Source of the DNA: Klebsiella quasivariicola
GTDB taxonomy: Bacteria > Pseudomonadota > Gammaproteobacteria > Enterobacterales > Enterobacteriaceae
Reading direction: 5' to 3'
Length of the DNA stretch: 64,000 bases
Assembly: GCF_002269255.1 (NCBI RefSeq)
Contig: NZ_CP022823.1
Location: 3,968,001-4,032,000 of the forward strand
This document shows positions 1-9,434 of the stretch, in pieces (within the stretch, counting starts at the first letter, position 1; every line of letters starts with the position of its first letter). The notes under the pieces are model-generated. The model was not told the origin of the DNA and searched no databases. It was given only the letters and a program-made list of their open reading frames with translations. The translations under genes were made by a program, and so were the position numbers.

Positions 1-949
1 AGGCCTGCAGGGCGGCCTCATCTTCACGCCAGGCGACCTTATCGGTCCACGCGATAAACGGGCGTCCTTTACAGAGTTTCGGATAGTAAACCATCAGATG
101 GCGGTAAAACTCGCGCCAGATCAGCTCATTAAGCCAGGTGGCGCCGGCCCCGCCGTCCAGCGCGTTCGGGTGCTCCGCCAGCAGACGATGCAGGCACTGG
201 CGCGGCGACAGCACCCCGGTGGCGAGGCAGGGCGACAGACGACTGGTCCCTTCCACGGCGGGGAGATCGCGCTGCCCCTCATAATCCGCCGCCGGTTGCT
301 GACAAAACGCGCGCAGACGGGCCAGCGCCGTTTTTTCATCCGCGGCAAACAGCAGCCCATCAAACGGCGTTTGCGGGTAGTTAAGCTCAGGCACCGGCGG
401 CGCCTGGCGGGCTGGCGTCTGGCGCGCCTTCGGGGCCGCCACGCACGCCGGCAACCCGTCCCGCAGACGGCGAATAAACGCATTCTTAAACGGGGTGAAG
501 ACTTTATACATTTCGCCGCCGCCGGTCAGTACGCTGCCAGGCGGCAACAGGACGCTGTCGTCAAATCCCTGGCAAATCACGTCGCGCAAGGTGTTCTCAA
601 CGGCCGCATCGCGCTGGCGTTCATTGAATTCGTACTGATAGTTGTAGAACAGGTGACTGACCTGATGCTGCTGGCAGAAATGGGCCAGCCGCTCGACGCT
701 GGCGGTAAAATCGTCCGCCTCTTCGACCCACAGCGGTATACCCCGTTCCGCCAGCGCGGCGTGCAGACTGTGCAAATGGCTGGCGATAAACGCGGCCTGC
801 CGCGGCGCCAGGTGATGCTCACGCCACTGCCCCGGGGTGGCGATAAACAGCGCCAGCACCTGCGCCTGCGGATCGCGGCAGGCGGCGGCCAGCGCCAGGT
901 TATCGTGAATGCGTAAATCCGTGCGTAACCAGACCAGATGGGTGGCCAT
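1..949 (-). CDS. phrB: Deoxyribodipyrimidine photolyase, 3' part cut by window edge
   Basis: Light-driven flavoenzyme that splits cyclobutane pyrimidine dimers in DNA. The minus-strand frame opens with MATHLVWLRTDLRIHDNLAL, the typical N-terminus of the photolyase antenna (MTHF-binding) domain, and runs without a stop to base 1, giving about 316 residues of a protein usually near 470-480. Other family stretches seen are YNYQYE, the linker MYKVFTPFKNA, and LNELIWREFYRHL from the FAD-binding helical domain. The catalytic C-terminal end lies outside the window. The start ATG (947-949) is preceded by a GAGGAG Shine-Dalgarno. It lies downstream of ybfA on the same strand, separated by a terminator, so it is probably transcribed on its own. 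The identification is firm and no frameshift is seen. Confidence 0.95.
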   Translation of the reverse strand, partial: MATHLVWLRTDLRIHDNLALAAACRDPQAQVLALFIATPGQWREHHLAPRQAAFIASHLHSLHAALAERGIPLWVEEADDFTASVERLAHFCQQHQVSHLFYNYQYEFNERQRDAAVENTLRDVICQGFDDSVLLPPGSVLTGGGEMYKVFTPFKNAFIRRLRDGLPACVAAPKARQTPARQAPPVPELNYPQTPFDGLLFAADEKTALARLRAFCQQPAADYEGQRDLPAVEGTSRLSPCLATGVLSPRQCLHRLLAEHPNALDGGAGATWLNELIWREFYRHLMVYYPKLCKGRPFIAWTDKVAWREDEAALQA

Positions 950-1076
950 ATCACTCCTCATTATCCGTCAGCAAAACTCATCTCATGATATAAGCCGGCA
1001 AAAATAGCGCGCTCCGGCAAAATAAGCACCTGCCAATTCCGTTGCGGCGCATGAAAACGAGTGTAGACAAGCGGCG

Positions 1077-1109
1077 AAAAAAAACCGCCGGGGGCAACCC
1101 GGCGGTTTT
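1077..1109 (-). terminator. Rho-independent terminator after ybfA
   Basis: A 12-bp GC-rich stem (AAAACCGCCGGG / CCCGGCGGTTTT) with a 4-5-base loop. Read on the minus strand it is followed by eight T residues, so it best fits the end of the ybfA transcript, ahead of phrB. Confidence 0.85.
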
Positions 1110-1133
1110 CTTATTTTCTTCGCAGCAGGACGA

Positions 1134-1340
1134 TTAATAAAAATCGTGAGCGGCTTTTTCCGCCTGCGCCATCCATACCGGCTGCTCGCTGGTTTTCGAC
1201 CATACCCGGTGCAGCCAGCTGTAGTAGCGGGCGCGATCTTTCCAGAACAGCATCACCGGCAGCGCCACGACGCCAGCCACGACGGCGAAAGCACGACGCA
1301 GCAAAATAATATGAGCAGGATAAGCTTTGTACAACGCCAT
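1134..1340 (-). CDS. ybfA: Small inner-membrane-associated protein YbfA (DUF2517)
   Basis: A 68-residue protein of unknown function that matches E. coli YbfA in length and sequence (for example FWKDRARYYSWLHRVWSKTS). One hydrophobic segment (about residues 12-30) is followed by a basic and aromatic stretch, suggesting a single-pass inner-membrane protein. Two ATG codons are adjacent (1341-1343 and 1338-1340). The second gives better spacing from the GGGGAGAG Shine-Dalgarno and matches the family start. It diverges from kdpFABC across about 300 bp that carry the kdp control region, the same arrangement as in E. coli. A role linked to potassium or envelope physiology is conjecture. Confidence 0.85.
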   Translation of the reverse strand: MALYKAYPAHIILLRRAFAVVAGVVALPVMLFWKDRARYYSWLHRVWSKTSEQPVWMAQAEKAAHDFY

Positions 1341-1648
1341 CATTTCTCTCCCCTTTATCAGGCCGGCAAGCAGCGCCGGTAAAATTAACTTGTTTGTCTG
1401 AGCAAAATAGTACCGTGTTGGTTGTAATTTTACTACTCATCCGACCACTAAAAAGCACGTATTTATACTTAATTTACATTCATCGCGTAAATTAGTTACA
1501 AAAAAGTTAAATTAATACTAACCATCAGTTAATTTGTGCCTTTGTCATTTTTATACTTTTTTTACACCGCGCCCGCGGATTTTTGCGAAATCTTTGCGCC
1601 GTAATTTCTATTCTCCTGGTAAATCAAAAAGACACCCGGAGGTGGATT
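1341..1648. promoter_or_regulatory. Divergent ybfA / kdpF control region with KdpE-type site
   Basis: This 308-bp AT-rich gap holds no gene. The block at 1551-1567 (TTTATACTTTTTTTACAC) is essentially the T-rich KdpE operator known upstream of E. coli kdpFABC. It is followed by GCCCGCGGATTTTTGCGAAATC, also conserved there in my recollection. A weak -35/-10 pair (TTGCGA at 1583, 17-bp gap, TTCTAT at 1606) is a possible kdp promoter, consistent with dependence on phosphorylated KdpE. The ybfA side (1380-1500) is AT-rich with no confident promoter call. Confidence 0.7.
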
Positions 1649-1738
1649 GTGACTGCAGGCGTACTCACTGGCGTTGGGCTGGTGTTCCTGTTACTGGCTT
1701 ATCTGGTTTATGCCTTGATACATGCGGAGGCATTCTGA
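1649..1738 (+). CDS. kdpF: KdpF, 29-residue subunit of the K+-transporting ATPase
   Basis: A tiny hydrophobic peptide that stabilises the KdpFABC complex in the inner membrane. It starts at GTG (1649-1651) after a CCGGAGGTGG Shine-Dalgarno and encodes MTAGVLTGVGLVFLLLAYLV and so on to AEAF, 29 residues with one transmembrane helix, matching E. coli KdpF. Its TGA overlaps the kdpA ATG (TGATG at 1736-1740), so translation is probably coupled. It is the first gene of kdpFABCDE. Confidence 0.93.
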   Translation: MTAGVLTGVGLVFLLLAYLVYALIHAEAF

Positions 1739-3417
1739 TGGCTGCCCAGGGATTTTTATTATTAGCCAGCTATCTGCTGGTATTGCTGGTGCTGGCGCGC
1801 CCGCTGGGGGCGTGTCTGGCGAGGATGGTAAACGATATCCCGCTTCCCGGCCTGGCCGGCGTCGAGCGCGTCCTGTGGCGCGTAGCCGGGATCCGCGCCG
1901 AGGAGATGGGCTGGCTGCAGTATTTGCTGGCGATCCTGCTGTTTAACGCCCTCGGCGGCCTGGTCCTGTTCGCCCTGCTGATGCTGCAGGGCGTGCTGCC
2001 GTTTAACCCGCAGCATCTGCCGGGATTATCATGGGATCTGGCGCTCAATACCGCGGTCAGCTTTGTCAGCAATACCAACTGGCAGGCTTACGCCGGCGAA
2101 AGCACCATGAGCTATCTCAGCCAGATGGTCGGTCTGACGGTGCAGAATTTCCTCTCTGCCGCCACCGGGATCGCCGTGGTCTTCGCCCTGACCCGCGCCT
2201 TCGCCCGGCAGAAAATGTCCACCCTTGGCAATGCCTGGGTCGACCTGACGCGCATTACCCTGTGGCTCCTGCTGCCGCTCTCCCTGCTGGTGGCCCTGTT
2301 CTTTATTCAGCAGGGTGTGCCGCAGAATCTGCTGGCCTACCAGCCCTTTACCACCCTCGAAGGGGCGCACCAGCTGTTGCCGATGGGGCCTGTCGCCTCG
2401 CAGGAAGCGATTAAGCTGCTGGGCACCAACGGCGGCGGTTTCTTTAACGCCAACTCCGCTCACCCGTTTGAAAACCCAACCGCGCTGACCAATATCGTGC
2501 AGATGCTGGCGATCTTCCTTATCCCGGCGGCGCTGTGCTTCGCCTTCGGCGAGGTGGTGAGCGATCGCCGTCAGGGACGCGCCATCCTGTGGGCAATGAC
2601 GCTGATCTTTATCCTTTGCGTCGCCGTGGTGATGTGGGCGGAAACTCGCGGCAACCCCCACCTGCTGACGCTGGGCGCTGACAGTAGCCTGAATATGGAA
2701 GGTAAAGAGAGTCGCTTCGGTATTCTCGCCAGCAGTCTGTTCGCGGTGATCACCACCGCCGCCTCCTGCGGCGCGGTCAACGCCATGCATGACTCCTTCA
2801 CCGCGCTGGGCGGCATGGTGCCGATGTGGCTGATGCAGATTGGCGAAGTGGTGTTCGGCGGCGTCGGCTCGGGCCTGTACGGCATGCTGCTGTTCGTCAT
2901 GCTGGCGGTATTTATCGCCGGGCTGATGGTCGGCCGCACCCCGGAGTACCTCGGGAAGAAAATCGATGTCCGGGAAATGAAAATGATCGCCCTCGCCATT
3001 CTGGTCACCCCGACGCTGGTGCTGCTCGGCACGGCGCTGGCGATGATGACCGACGCCGGTCGCGCCGGGATGTTCAACCCCGGGCCGCACGGCTTTAGCG
3101 AAGTGCTGTACGCCGTCACCTCGGCGGCCAATAACAACGGCAGCGCCTTCGCTGGCCTGGGTGCGGCGACGCCGTTCTGGAACCTGCTGCTGGCGTTCTG
3201 CATGCTGGTCGGCCGCTTCGCCGTCATCATTCCGGTGATGGCCATCGCCGGCTCGCTGGTGGCGAAGAAAATACAGCCGGCCAGCCCCGGTACCCTGGCC
3301 ACTCACGACGCCCTGTTTATCGGTTTGCTGATCGGCACCGTACTGCTGGTGGGCGCCCTGACCTTTATTCCTGCGCTGGCGCTTGGCCCGCTGGCTGAAT
3401 ACTTTTCCTTACTTTGA
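1738..3417 (+). CDS. kdpA: K+-transporting ATPase subunit A (channel-like, K+ selectivity)
   Basis: Inner-membrane subunit that binds and selects K+, related to the superfamily of K+ transporters. The 559-residue product begins MAAQGFLLLASYLLVLLVLA and has about ten hydrophobic helices. Selectivity-filter-type segments are visible: NTNWQAYAGES, GTNGGGFFNANSAHP, TTAASCGAVNAMHDS and TSAANNNGSAFAGL. I chose the ATG at 1738 because it overlaps the kdpF stop and matches the E. coli N-terminus; the same frame stays open upstream only by chance. It is translated between kdpF and kdpB; KdpA passes the ion taken up to the KdpB pump core. Confidence 0.97.
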   Translation: MAAQGFLLLASYLLVLLVLARPLGACLARMVNDIPLPGLAGVERVLWRVAGIRAEEMGWLQYLLAILLFNALGGLVLFALLMLQGVLPFNPQHLPGLSWDLALNTAVSFVSNTNWQAYAGESTMSYLSQMVGLTVQNFLSAATGIAVVFALTRAFARQKMSTLGNAWVDLTRITLWLLLPLSLLVALFFIQQGVPQNLLAYQPFTTLEGAHQLLPMGPVASQEAIKLLGTNGGGFFNANSAHPFENPTALTNIVQMLAIFLIPAALCFAFGEVVSDRRQGRAILWAMTLIFILCVAVVMWAETRGNPHLLTLGADSSLNMEGKESRFGILASSLFAVITTAASCGAVNAMHDSFTALGGMVPMWLMQIGEVVFGGVGSGLYGMLLFVMLAVFIAGLMVGRTPEYLGKKIDVREMKMIALAILVTPTLVLLGTALAMMTDAGRAGMFNPGPHGFSEVLYAVTSAANNNGSAFAGLGAATPFWNLLLAFCMLVGRFAVIIPVMAIAGSLVAKKIQPASPGTLATHDALFIGLLIGTVLLVGALTFIPALALGPLAEYFSLL

Positions 3418-3437
3418 GCGATGCGGAGCACCCTGTT

Positions 3438-5486
3438 ATGAGTCGCAAACAATTAGCCCTGCTGGAGCCGACGCTGGTGCGCCAGGCGCTGCTGGATGCC
3501 GTGAAAAAACTCAGCCCGATGGTGCAATGGCGCAATCCGGTGATGTTTATCGTCTGGGTCGGCAGCCTGTTAACCACCCTGCTGGCCATCGCCATGGCGG
3601 GCGGTGCCCTGACCGGTAGCGCCACCTTTACCGCCGCCGTCAGTATCTGGCTGTGGTTTACCGTGCTGTTCGCTAACTTTGCCGAAGCGATGGCGGAAGG
3701 CCGCAGCAAAGCCCAGGCCAACAGCCTGAAAGGGGTGAAAAAAACGGCGTTCGCCCGCAAACTGCGCGCCCCGCAGCATGACGCGACGGTCGACCACGTG
3801 CCGGCGGAAGACCTGCGCAAAGGCGACGTGGTGCTGGTGGAAGCCGGGGATATTATCCCCTGCGATGGCGAAGTCATCGAAGGCGGCGCCTCGGTGGACG
3901 AAAGCGCCATCACCGGCGAATCTGCCCCGGTGATCCGCGAATCCGGTGGCGATTTCGCCTCGGTGACCGGCGGGACGCGCATTCTCTCCGACTGGCTGGT
4001 GATCCGTTGCAGCGTCAACCCGGGAGAAACCTTCCTCGACCGGATGATCGCCATGGTGGAAGGCGCTCAGCGCCGTAAAACGCCGAACGAGATCGCCCTG
4101 ACGATCCTGCTGATCGCCCTGACGCTGGTGTTCCTGCTGGCCACCGCCACCATCTGGCCGTTCTCGGCGTGGAGCGGCAATGCGGTCAGCGTCACCGTGC
4201 TGGTCGCCCTGCTGGTGTGCCTGATCCCGACCACCATCGGCGGGCTGCTGTCGGCCATCGGCGTCGCCGGGATGAGCCGTATGCTCGGCGCCAACGTCAT
4301 CGCCACCAGCGGCCGCGCGGTGGAAGCCGCTGGCGACGTCGATGTCCTGCTGCTGGATAAAACCGGGACCATTACCCTCGGCAACCGCCAGGCTTCCGCC
4401 TTCCTGCCGGCGCGCGGTGTGGAAGAGCGAACCCTCGCCGATGCCGCCCAGCTCTCCTCGCTGGCGGATGAAACCCCTGAGGGGCGCAGCATCGTGGTGC
4501 TGGCGAAACAGCGCTTTAACCTGCGCGAACGCGATCTGCAGTCGCTGCACGCCACCTTTGTCCCCTTTACCGCGCAAACGCGGATGAGCGGCATCAATAT
4601 TGATCAACGCATGATCCGCAAAGGGTCGGTGGATGCCATTCGCCGCCACGTGGAGGCCAACGGCGGCCACTTCCCTGCCGATGTCGATAAACAGGTCGAA
4701 GAGGTCGCCCGCCAGGGGGCCACGCCGCTGGTGGTCGCCGAAGGGGAAAAGGTGCTGGGGATTATTTCGCTCAAAGATATCGTCAAAGGCGGTATCAAAG
4801 AACGTTTTGCCCAGCTGCGCAAAATGGGCATTAAAACGGTGATGATCACCGGCGATAACCGCCTGACCGCCGCGGCGATCGCCGCCGAGGCCGGGGTCGA
4901 TGATTTCCTCGCCGAAGCGACGCCGGAAGCCAAGCTGGCCTTGATCCGCCAGTACCAGTCGGAAGGTCGGCTGGTGGCGATGACCGGCGACGGCACCAAC
5001 GACGCGCCCGCGCTGGCTCAGGCCGATGTGGCGGTGGCCATGAACTCCGGCACCCAGGCGGCGAAAGAAGCGGGAAACATGGTCGACCTGGATTCCAACC
5101 CTACCAAGCTGATTGAGGTGGTCCATATCGGCAAACAGATGTTAATGACGCGCGGCTCGCTGACCACCTTCAGTATTGCCAACGACGTGGCGAAATATTT
5201 CGCCATTATTCCGGCGGCGTTTGCCGCGGTCTATCCCCAGCTGGCCATGCTGAACGTGATGGGCCTGCATTCACCGTCTTCGGCGATCCTCAGCGCCGTT
5301 ATCTTCAACGCGCTGATCATCGTCTTCCTGATCCCGCTGGCCCTGAAAGGCGTGAGTTACCGTCCGCTCTCCGCCTCGGCGATGCTGCGCCGCAACCTGT
5401 GGATCTACGGCCTCGGCGGTCTGCTGGTGCCCTTTATCGGTATTAAAGCCATTGACCTGCTGCTGACCCTGAGCGGTCTGGTGTGA
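3438..5486 (+). CDS. kdpB: K+-transporting P-type ATPase subunit B (catalytic)
   Basis: Catalytic P-type ATPase of the Kdp system, 682 residues, the normal length. The phosphorylation motif DKTGT has its aspartate at residue 307. The actuator motif TGESAPV (the TGES serine is the inhibitory phosphosite described in E. coli), the ATP-binding KGSVDA and the hinge GDGTNDAPA are all present. The start at 3438 (MSRKQLALLEPTLV) matches the family; upstream in-frame codons lack homology. It follows kdpA by 20 bp and precedes kdpC by 10 bp. Regulation is from the kdpF promoter through KdpDE. Nothing is missing. Confidence 0.97.
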   Translation: MSRKQLALLEPTLVRQALLDAVKKLSPMVQWRNPVMFIVWVGSLLTTLLAIAMAGGALTGSATFTAAVSIWLWFTVLFANFAEAMAEGRSKAQANSLKGVKKTAFARKLRAPQHDATVDHVPAEDLRKGDVVLVEAGDIIPCDGEVIEGGASVDESAITGESAPVIRESGGDFASVTGGTRILSDWLVIRCSVNPGETFLDRMIAMVEGAQRRKTPNEIALTILLIALTLVFLLATATIWPFSAWSGNAVSVTVLVALLVCLIPTTIGGLLSAIGVAGMSRMLGANVIATSGRAVEAAGDVDVLLLDKTGTITLGNRQASAFLPARGVEERTLADAAQLSSLADETPEGRSIVVLAKQRFNLRERDLQSLHATFVPFTAQTRMSGINIDQRMIRKGSVDAIRRHVEANGGHFPADVDKQVEEVARQGATPLVVAEGEKVLGIISLKDIVKGGIKERFAQLRKMGIKTVMITGDNRLTAAAIAAEAGVDDFLAEATPEAKLALIRQYQSEGRLVAMTGDGTNDAPALAQADVAVAMNSGTQAAKEAGNMVDLDSNPTKLIEVVHIGKQMLMTRGSLTTFSIANDVAKYFAIIPAAFAAVYPQLAMLNVMGLHSPSSAILSAVIFNALIIVFLIPLALKGVSYRPLSASAMLRRNLWIYGLGGLLVPFIGIKAIDLLLTLSGLV

Positions 5487-5496
5487 GGAAAAAACG

Positions 5497-6072
5497 ATGT
5501 CATTGATTCGTCCAGCACTTGTGCTATTTGTTCTGTTAACGCTGCTCACCGGCGGCGTCTATCCTCTGCTTACCACCAGCCTGGGACAATGGTGGTTTAA
5601 CCCGCAGGCTAACGGCTCGCTGATCCGCCTGAACGGTGAAGTGCGCGGCTCGGCGCTGATTGGTCAGAACTTTACTGCCGCAGGCTATTTCCAGGGCCGC
5701 CCGTCGGCCACCGCTGAGACGGCGGATAACCCCATGGCCTCGGGTGGCAGCAATCTCGCCGCCAGCAACCCGGCGCTGGATAACGCGGTGAGCGAGCGCG
5801 TGCAGGCTCTGCGCGCCGCCAACCCGGACGCCGACCCGCGGGTGCCGGTCGAGCTGGTCACCACCTCGGCAAGCGGTCTCGATAACAACCTGACTCCGGC
5901 CGCCGCGCTGTGGCAGGTCCCCCGGGTGGCCAAAGCGCGCCAGCTGAGCGTTGAGCAGGTAACCCAGCTGGTGAATCAGGCCACAGAAACGCCGCTGCTG
6001 AGCTTCCTTGGCCAGCCGGTGGTGAATATACTGCAACTCAATATGGCGCTGGATGCCCTGAAGGATAAGTAA
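5497..6072 (+). CDS. kdpC: K+-transporting ATPase subunit C
   Basis: A single-span inner-membrane subunit of KdpFABC that contributes to nucleotide affinity and complex stability. The 191-residue protein has an N-terminal transmembrane helix (about residues 5-28) and a periplasmic domain with the family blocks GSALIGQNF, GRPSAT, ASGGSNLA, ELVTTSASGLDNNLTP and GQPVVNI. A GAGGAAAAAACG Shine-Dalgarno region precedes the ATG. The stop is directly followed by the kdpD ATG, so kdpC and kdpD are cotranscribed and probably translationally linked. Confidence 0.96.
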   Translation: MSLIRPALVLFVLLTLLTGGVYPLLTTSLGQWWFNPQANGSLIRLNGEVRGSALIGQNFTAAGYFQGRPSATAETADNPMASGGSNLAASNPALDNAVSERVQALRAANPDADPRVPVELVTTSASGLDNNLTPAAALWQVPRVAKARQLSVEQVTQLVNQATETPLLSFLGQPVVNILQLNMALDALKDK

Positions 6073-8760
6073 ATGAGTGACGAGCCGCTGCGCCCGGACC
6101 CTGACCGCCTGCTGCAGCACACCGCCGCCCCGCATCGCGGCAAACTGAAAGTGTTCTTCGGCGCCTGTGCCGGAGTGGGGAAAACCTGGGCGATGCTGGC
6201 GGAAGCGCAGCGGCTGCGCGCCCAGGGGCTGGATATTCTGATTGGCGTGGCGGAGACCCACGGCCGAAAAGAGACCGCCGCGATGCTGGAGGGCCTGAGC
6301 ACCCTGCCGCCGCGGCGGCTCGCTCATCGCGGGCGGTACGTCTATGAGTTCGATCTCGACGCCGCCCTCGCCCGCCGTCCGGCGCTGATTCTGGTGGATG
6401 AGCTGGCGCACAGCAACGCGCCCGGCTCCCGCCACCCAAAGCGCTGGCAGGACGTGGATGAACTGCTGGAGGCCGGGATTGATGTCTTTACCACCGTTAA
6501 CGTCCAGCATCTGGAAAGCCTGAATGACGTCGTCAGCGGGATCACCGGCGTGCAGGTGCGGGAGACCGTCCCCGACCCCTTCTTTGACGCCGCGGACGAC
6601 GTGGTGCTGGTGGACCTCCCCCCGGACGATCTGCGCCAGCGGCTCAATGAGGGCAAAGTCTATATCGGCGGCCAGGCTGAGCGCGCTATCGAAAACTTTT
6701 TCCGCAAGGGCAATCTGATTGCGCTGCGCGAACTGGCCCTGCGCCGCACCGCCGATCGCGTCGATGAGCAGATGCGCGCCTGGCGCGACCGTCAGGGCCA
6801 GGAGAAAGTCTGGCACACCCGCGATGCGATCCTGCTCTGTATCGGGCACAACACCGGCAGCGAAAAGCTGGTGCGCGCCGCCGCCCGGCTCGCCGCCCGC
6901 CTGGGCAGCGTCTGGCATGCGGTGTACGTCGAGACCCCTTCCCTGCACCGGCTGCCGGAAGCCCGGCGACGGGCTATTCTCGCCGCGCTGCGTCTGGCCC
7001 AGGAGCTGGGCGCCGAAACCGCCACCCTCTCCGATCCGTCGGAAGAGAAAGCGGTCCTCCATTACGCCCGCGAGCATAACCTCGGCAAAATCGTCATCGG
7101 CCGCCAGCGCAAGCGCCGCTGGTGGGATCGCAGCGGTTTCGCCGACCGTCTGGCTCGCCATGCGCCGGACCTCGATCTGGTGGTGATCGCCCTCGATGAA
7201 AAACCGTCCCCTCTCCCTGCGCGGGCCAACGACAGCCGTACAGCGCTGGAGAAGTGGCGCCTGCAGCTGCAGGGCTGCGCGGTGGCGGTGGCGCTATGCG
7301 CCATCATTACCCTGGTAGCCATGCAGTGGTTGATGGCCTTCGAAGCCGCCAATCTGGTGATGCTCTATCTGCTGGGAGTGGTAATCATCGCCCTGGTCTA
7401 TGGCCGCTGGCCGTCGGTGCTGGCGACGGTGATCAACGTTATCAGCTTCGATCTCTTTTTTGTCGCCCCGCGCGGGACGCTGGCGGTGTCGGATGTCCAG
7501 TATCTGCTCACCTTCGGCGTGATGCTCACCGTGGGTCTGCTTATCGGTAACCTCACCGCCGGCGTGCGCTACCAGGCGCGGGTGGCGCGCTACCGTGAAC
7601 GCCGTACCCGCCACCTGTATGAGATGTCTAAAGCGCTGGCGGTGGGTCGCAGCCAGCAGGATATCGCCACCACCAGCGAGCGGTTTATCGCCTCTACCTT
7701 TCAGGCCCGCAGCCAGCTGCTGCTCCCGGACGCCCAGGGAAAACTGCTGCCCTTAACCCACCAGCCAGGGCTGACCCCGTGGGATGATGCCATCGCCCGC
7801 TGGAGCTTTGATAAGGGCCAACCTGCCGGCGCCGGCACCGATACCCTGCCCGGCGTGCCGTATCAGATCTTGCCCCTGAAGAGCGCCGCCCGCACCTGGG
7901 GACTACTGGTGGTGGAACCGGAGAATCTGCGCCAGCTGATGATCCCGGAGCAGCAGCGGCTGCTGGAGACCTTTACCCTGCTGGTGGCCAGCGCCCTGGA
8001 GCGCCTCACCCTGACCGCCAGCGAAGAGCAGGCCCGTCTGACCAGCGAGCGGGAAAGCCTGCGTAACTCGCTGCTCGCCGCCCTGTCGCACGATCTGCGT
8101 ACTCCGCTAACCGTGCTGTTTGGCCAGGCGGAAATTCTGACCCTCGATCTGGCCAGCGAAGGTTCAAAACATGCCCCGCAGGCCAACGAAATCCGCCAGC
8201 ATGTGCTCAACACCACCCGGCTGGTGAACAACCTGTTGGATATGGCGCGGATCCAGTCCGGCGGCTTTAATCTGCATAAGGAGTGGCTGACGCTGGAGGA
8301 AGTGGTCGGCAGCGCGCTGCGCATGCTCGAGCCAAGCCTCGGCGGCCAGCATATTCAGCTGGATTTACCCGATCCCCTCCAGCTGGTGCATGTCGACGGG
8401 CCGCTGTTCGAGCGGGTGCTGATCAACCTGCTGGAAAATGCCCATAAGTATGCCGGGGGCCGGGCGGACATCGGTATCCGCGCCGAAGCGGACGCCAAAC
8501 AGCTGTCGCTGGAGGTCTGGGATAACGGTCCGGGGATCCCGGCAGGCCAGGAACAGGCTATCTTTGATAAATTCGCCCGCGGCAACAAAGAGTCGGCGAT
8601 CCCCGGCGTCGGGCTGGGCCTTGCCATCTGTCAGGCCATCGTCGACGTCCACGGCGGGACCATTTCCGCCAGCAACCGGCCCGAGGGCGGCGCCTCTTTC
8701 CGTGTTACACTCCCGGGAGAAGCGCCCCCTGAACTGGAAGAGTTACCTGAGGAATTGTGA
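6073..8760 (+). CDS. kdpD: Sensor histidine kinase KdpD
   Basis: Membrane sensor that responds to K+ limitation and osmotic stress and phosphorylates KdpE. It has 895 residues. The N-terminal KdpD domain carries a Walker-A-like GACAGVGKTW (about 30-39), and a universal-stress-protein-like domain occupies about 250-370. Four clustered transmembrane helices lie at about 400-500, followed by a GAF-like region. The HisKA motif SHDLRTPL has the phospho-accepting histidine at residue 673, and the ATPase domain has ENAHKYA, DNGPGIP and GVGLGLAI. Its stop overlaps the kdpE start by 4 bp. Length and motifs agree with E. coli KdpD (894 residues), and no lesion is visible. Confidence 0.97.
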   Translation: MSDEPLRPDPDRLLQHTAAPHRGKLKVFFGACAGVGKTWAMLAEAQRLRAQGLDILIGVAETHGRKETAAMLEGLSTLPPRRLAHRGRYVYEFDLDAALARRPALILVDELAHSNAPGSRHPKRWQDVDELLEAGIDVFTTVNVQHLESLNDVVSGITGVQVRETVPDPFFDAADDVVLVDLPPDDLRQRLNEGKVYIGGQAERAIENFFRKGNLIALRELALRRTADRVDEQMRAWRDRQGQEKVWHTRDAILLCIGHNTGSEKLVRAAARLAARLGSVWHAVYVETPSLHRLPEARRRAILAALRLAQELGAETATLSDPSEEKAVLHYAREHNLGKIVIGRQRKRRWWDRSGFADRLARHAPDLDLVVIALDEKPSPLPARANDSRTALEKWRLQLQGCAVAVALCAIITLVAMQWLMAFEAANLVMLYLLGVVIIALVYGRWPSVLATVINVISFDLFFVAPRGTLAVSDVQYLLTFGVMLTVGLLIGNLTAGVRYQARVARYRERRTRHLYEMSKALAVGRSQQDIATTSERFIASTFQARSQLLLPDAQGKLLPLTHQPGLTPWDDAIARWSFDKGQPAGAGTDTLPGVPYQILPLKSAARTWGLLVVEPENLRQLMIPEQQRLLETFTLLVASALERLTLTASEEQARLTSERESLRNSLLAALSHDLRTPLTVLFGQAEILTLDLASEGSKHAPQANEIRQHVLNTTRLVNNLLDMARIQSGGFNLHKEWLTLEEVVGSALRMLEPSLGGQHIQLDLPDPLQLVHVDGPLFERVLINLLENAHKYAGGRADIGIRAEADAKQLSLEVWDNGPGIPAGQEQAIFDKFARGNKESAIPGVGLGLAICQAIVDVHGGTISASNRPEGGASFRVTLPGEAPPELEELPEEL

Positions 8761-9434
8761 TTAACGTTCTGATTATCGAAGATGAACACGCTATCCGTCG
8801 CTTTCTGCGCACCGCGCTGGAAGCCGACGGCATGCGCGTATTTGAAGCGGAAACCCTGCAGCGTGGTCTCATTGAAGCCGCCACCCGTAAGCCCGACCTC
8901 GCGATCCTCGATCTGGGCCTGCCGGATGGTGACGGCATCGATTTTATTCGCGACCTGCGTCAGTGGAGTCAGATACCGATTATCGTCCTGTCAGCGCGTA
9001 GCGAAGAGCATGACAAAATCGCCGCCCTGGATGCCGGCGCCGATGACTACTTAAGTAAACCCTTTGGCATCGGCGAGCTGCAGGCCCGCCTGCGCGTCGC
9101 GCTGCGTCGCCACGGCGCGGCGCAGGCCGATGAGCCGGTGGTGCGCTTCGCCGACCTGGAGGTCAATATCCCCGCCCGCCGCATTCTGCGCGGCAGCGAA
9201 GAGATCCACCTGACGCCTATCGAGTTTCGTCTGCTGGCGGCGCTGTTGAATAATCCCGGCAAAGTGCTTACCCAGCGCCAGCTGCTGAATCAGGTGTGGG
9301 GGCCTAACGCCGTGGAGCACAGCCACTATCTGCGGATCTATATGGGTCATCTGCGGCAAAAGCTGGAGGTCGATCCGGCACGGCCGCAGCATTTGCTGAC
9401 CGAAACCGGCATTGGCTATCGCTTTATGCCCTGA
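8757..9434 (+). CDS. kdpE: Response regulator KdpE (OmpR family)
   Basis: DNA-binding regulator that activates kdpFABC when phosphorylated by KdpD. The 225-residue protein has a receiver domain with the acidic pair in IIEDEHA, the phosphoacceptor aspartate at residue 52 (LDLGLPDGD) and a conserved lysine in LSKPF. The C-terminal winged-helix domain includes LTPIEFRLLAALL and ETGIGYRFMP. It starts at GTG (8757), overlapping the kdpD stop in GTGA. Its last 19 bp overlap the tail of a convergent membrane-protein gene on the minus strand. Confidence 0.97.
   Translation: MINVLIIEDEHAIRRFLRTALEADGMRVFEAETLQRGLIEAATRKPDLAILDLGLPDGDGIDFIRDLRQWSQIPIIVLSARSEEHDKIAALDAGADDYLSKPFGIGELQARLRVALRRHGAAQADEPVVRFADLEVNIPARRILRGSEEIHLTPIEFRLLAALLNNPGKVLTQRQLLNQVWGPNAVEHSHYLRIYMGHLRQKLEVDPARPQHLLTETGIGYRFMP

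Noticed and set aside
2029..3306. Long antisense reading frame (425 codons) opposite kdpA
   Set aside because: It mirrors the codon structure of the GC-rich kdpA. Its translation is Arg/His/Gln-rich low-complexity, and there is no independent Shine-Dalgarno or homology.
3570..5126. 518-codon antisense frame opposite kdpB
   Set aside because: The same GC-driven shadow effect; kdpB motifs are intact on the plus strand.
5536..7161. 541-codon antisense frame opposite kdpC and kdpD
   Set aside because: It spans two well-identified genes and has no recognisable domain.
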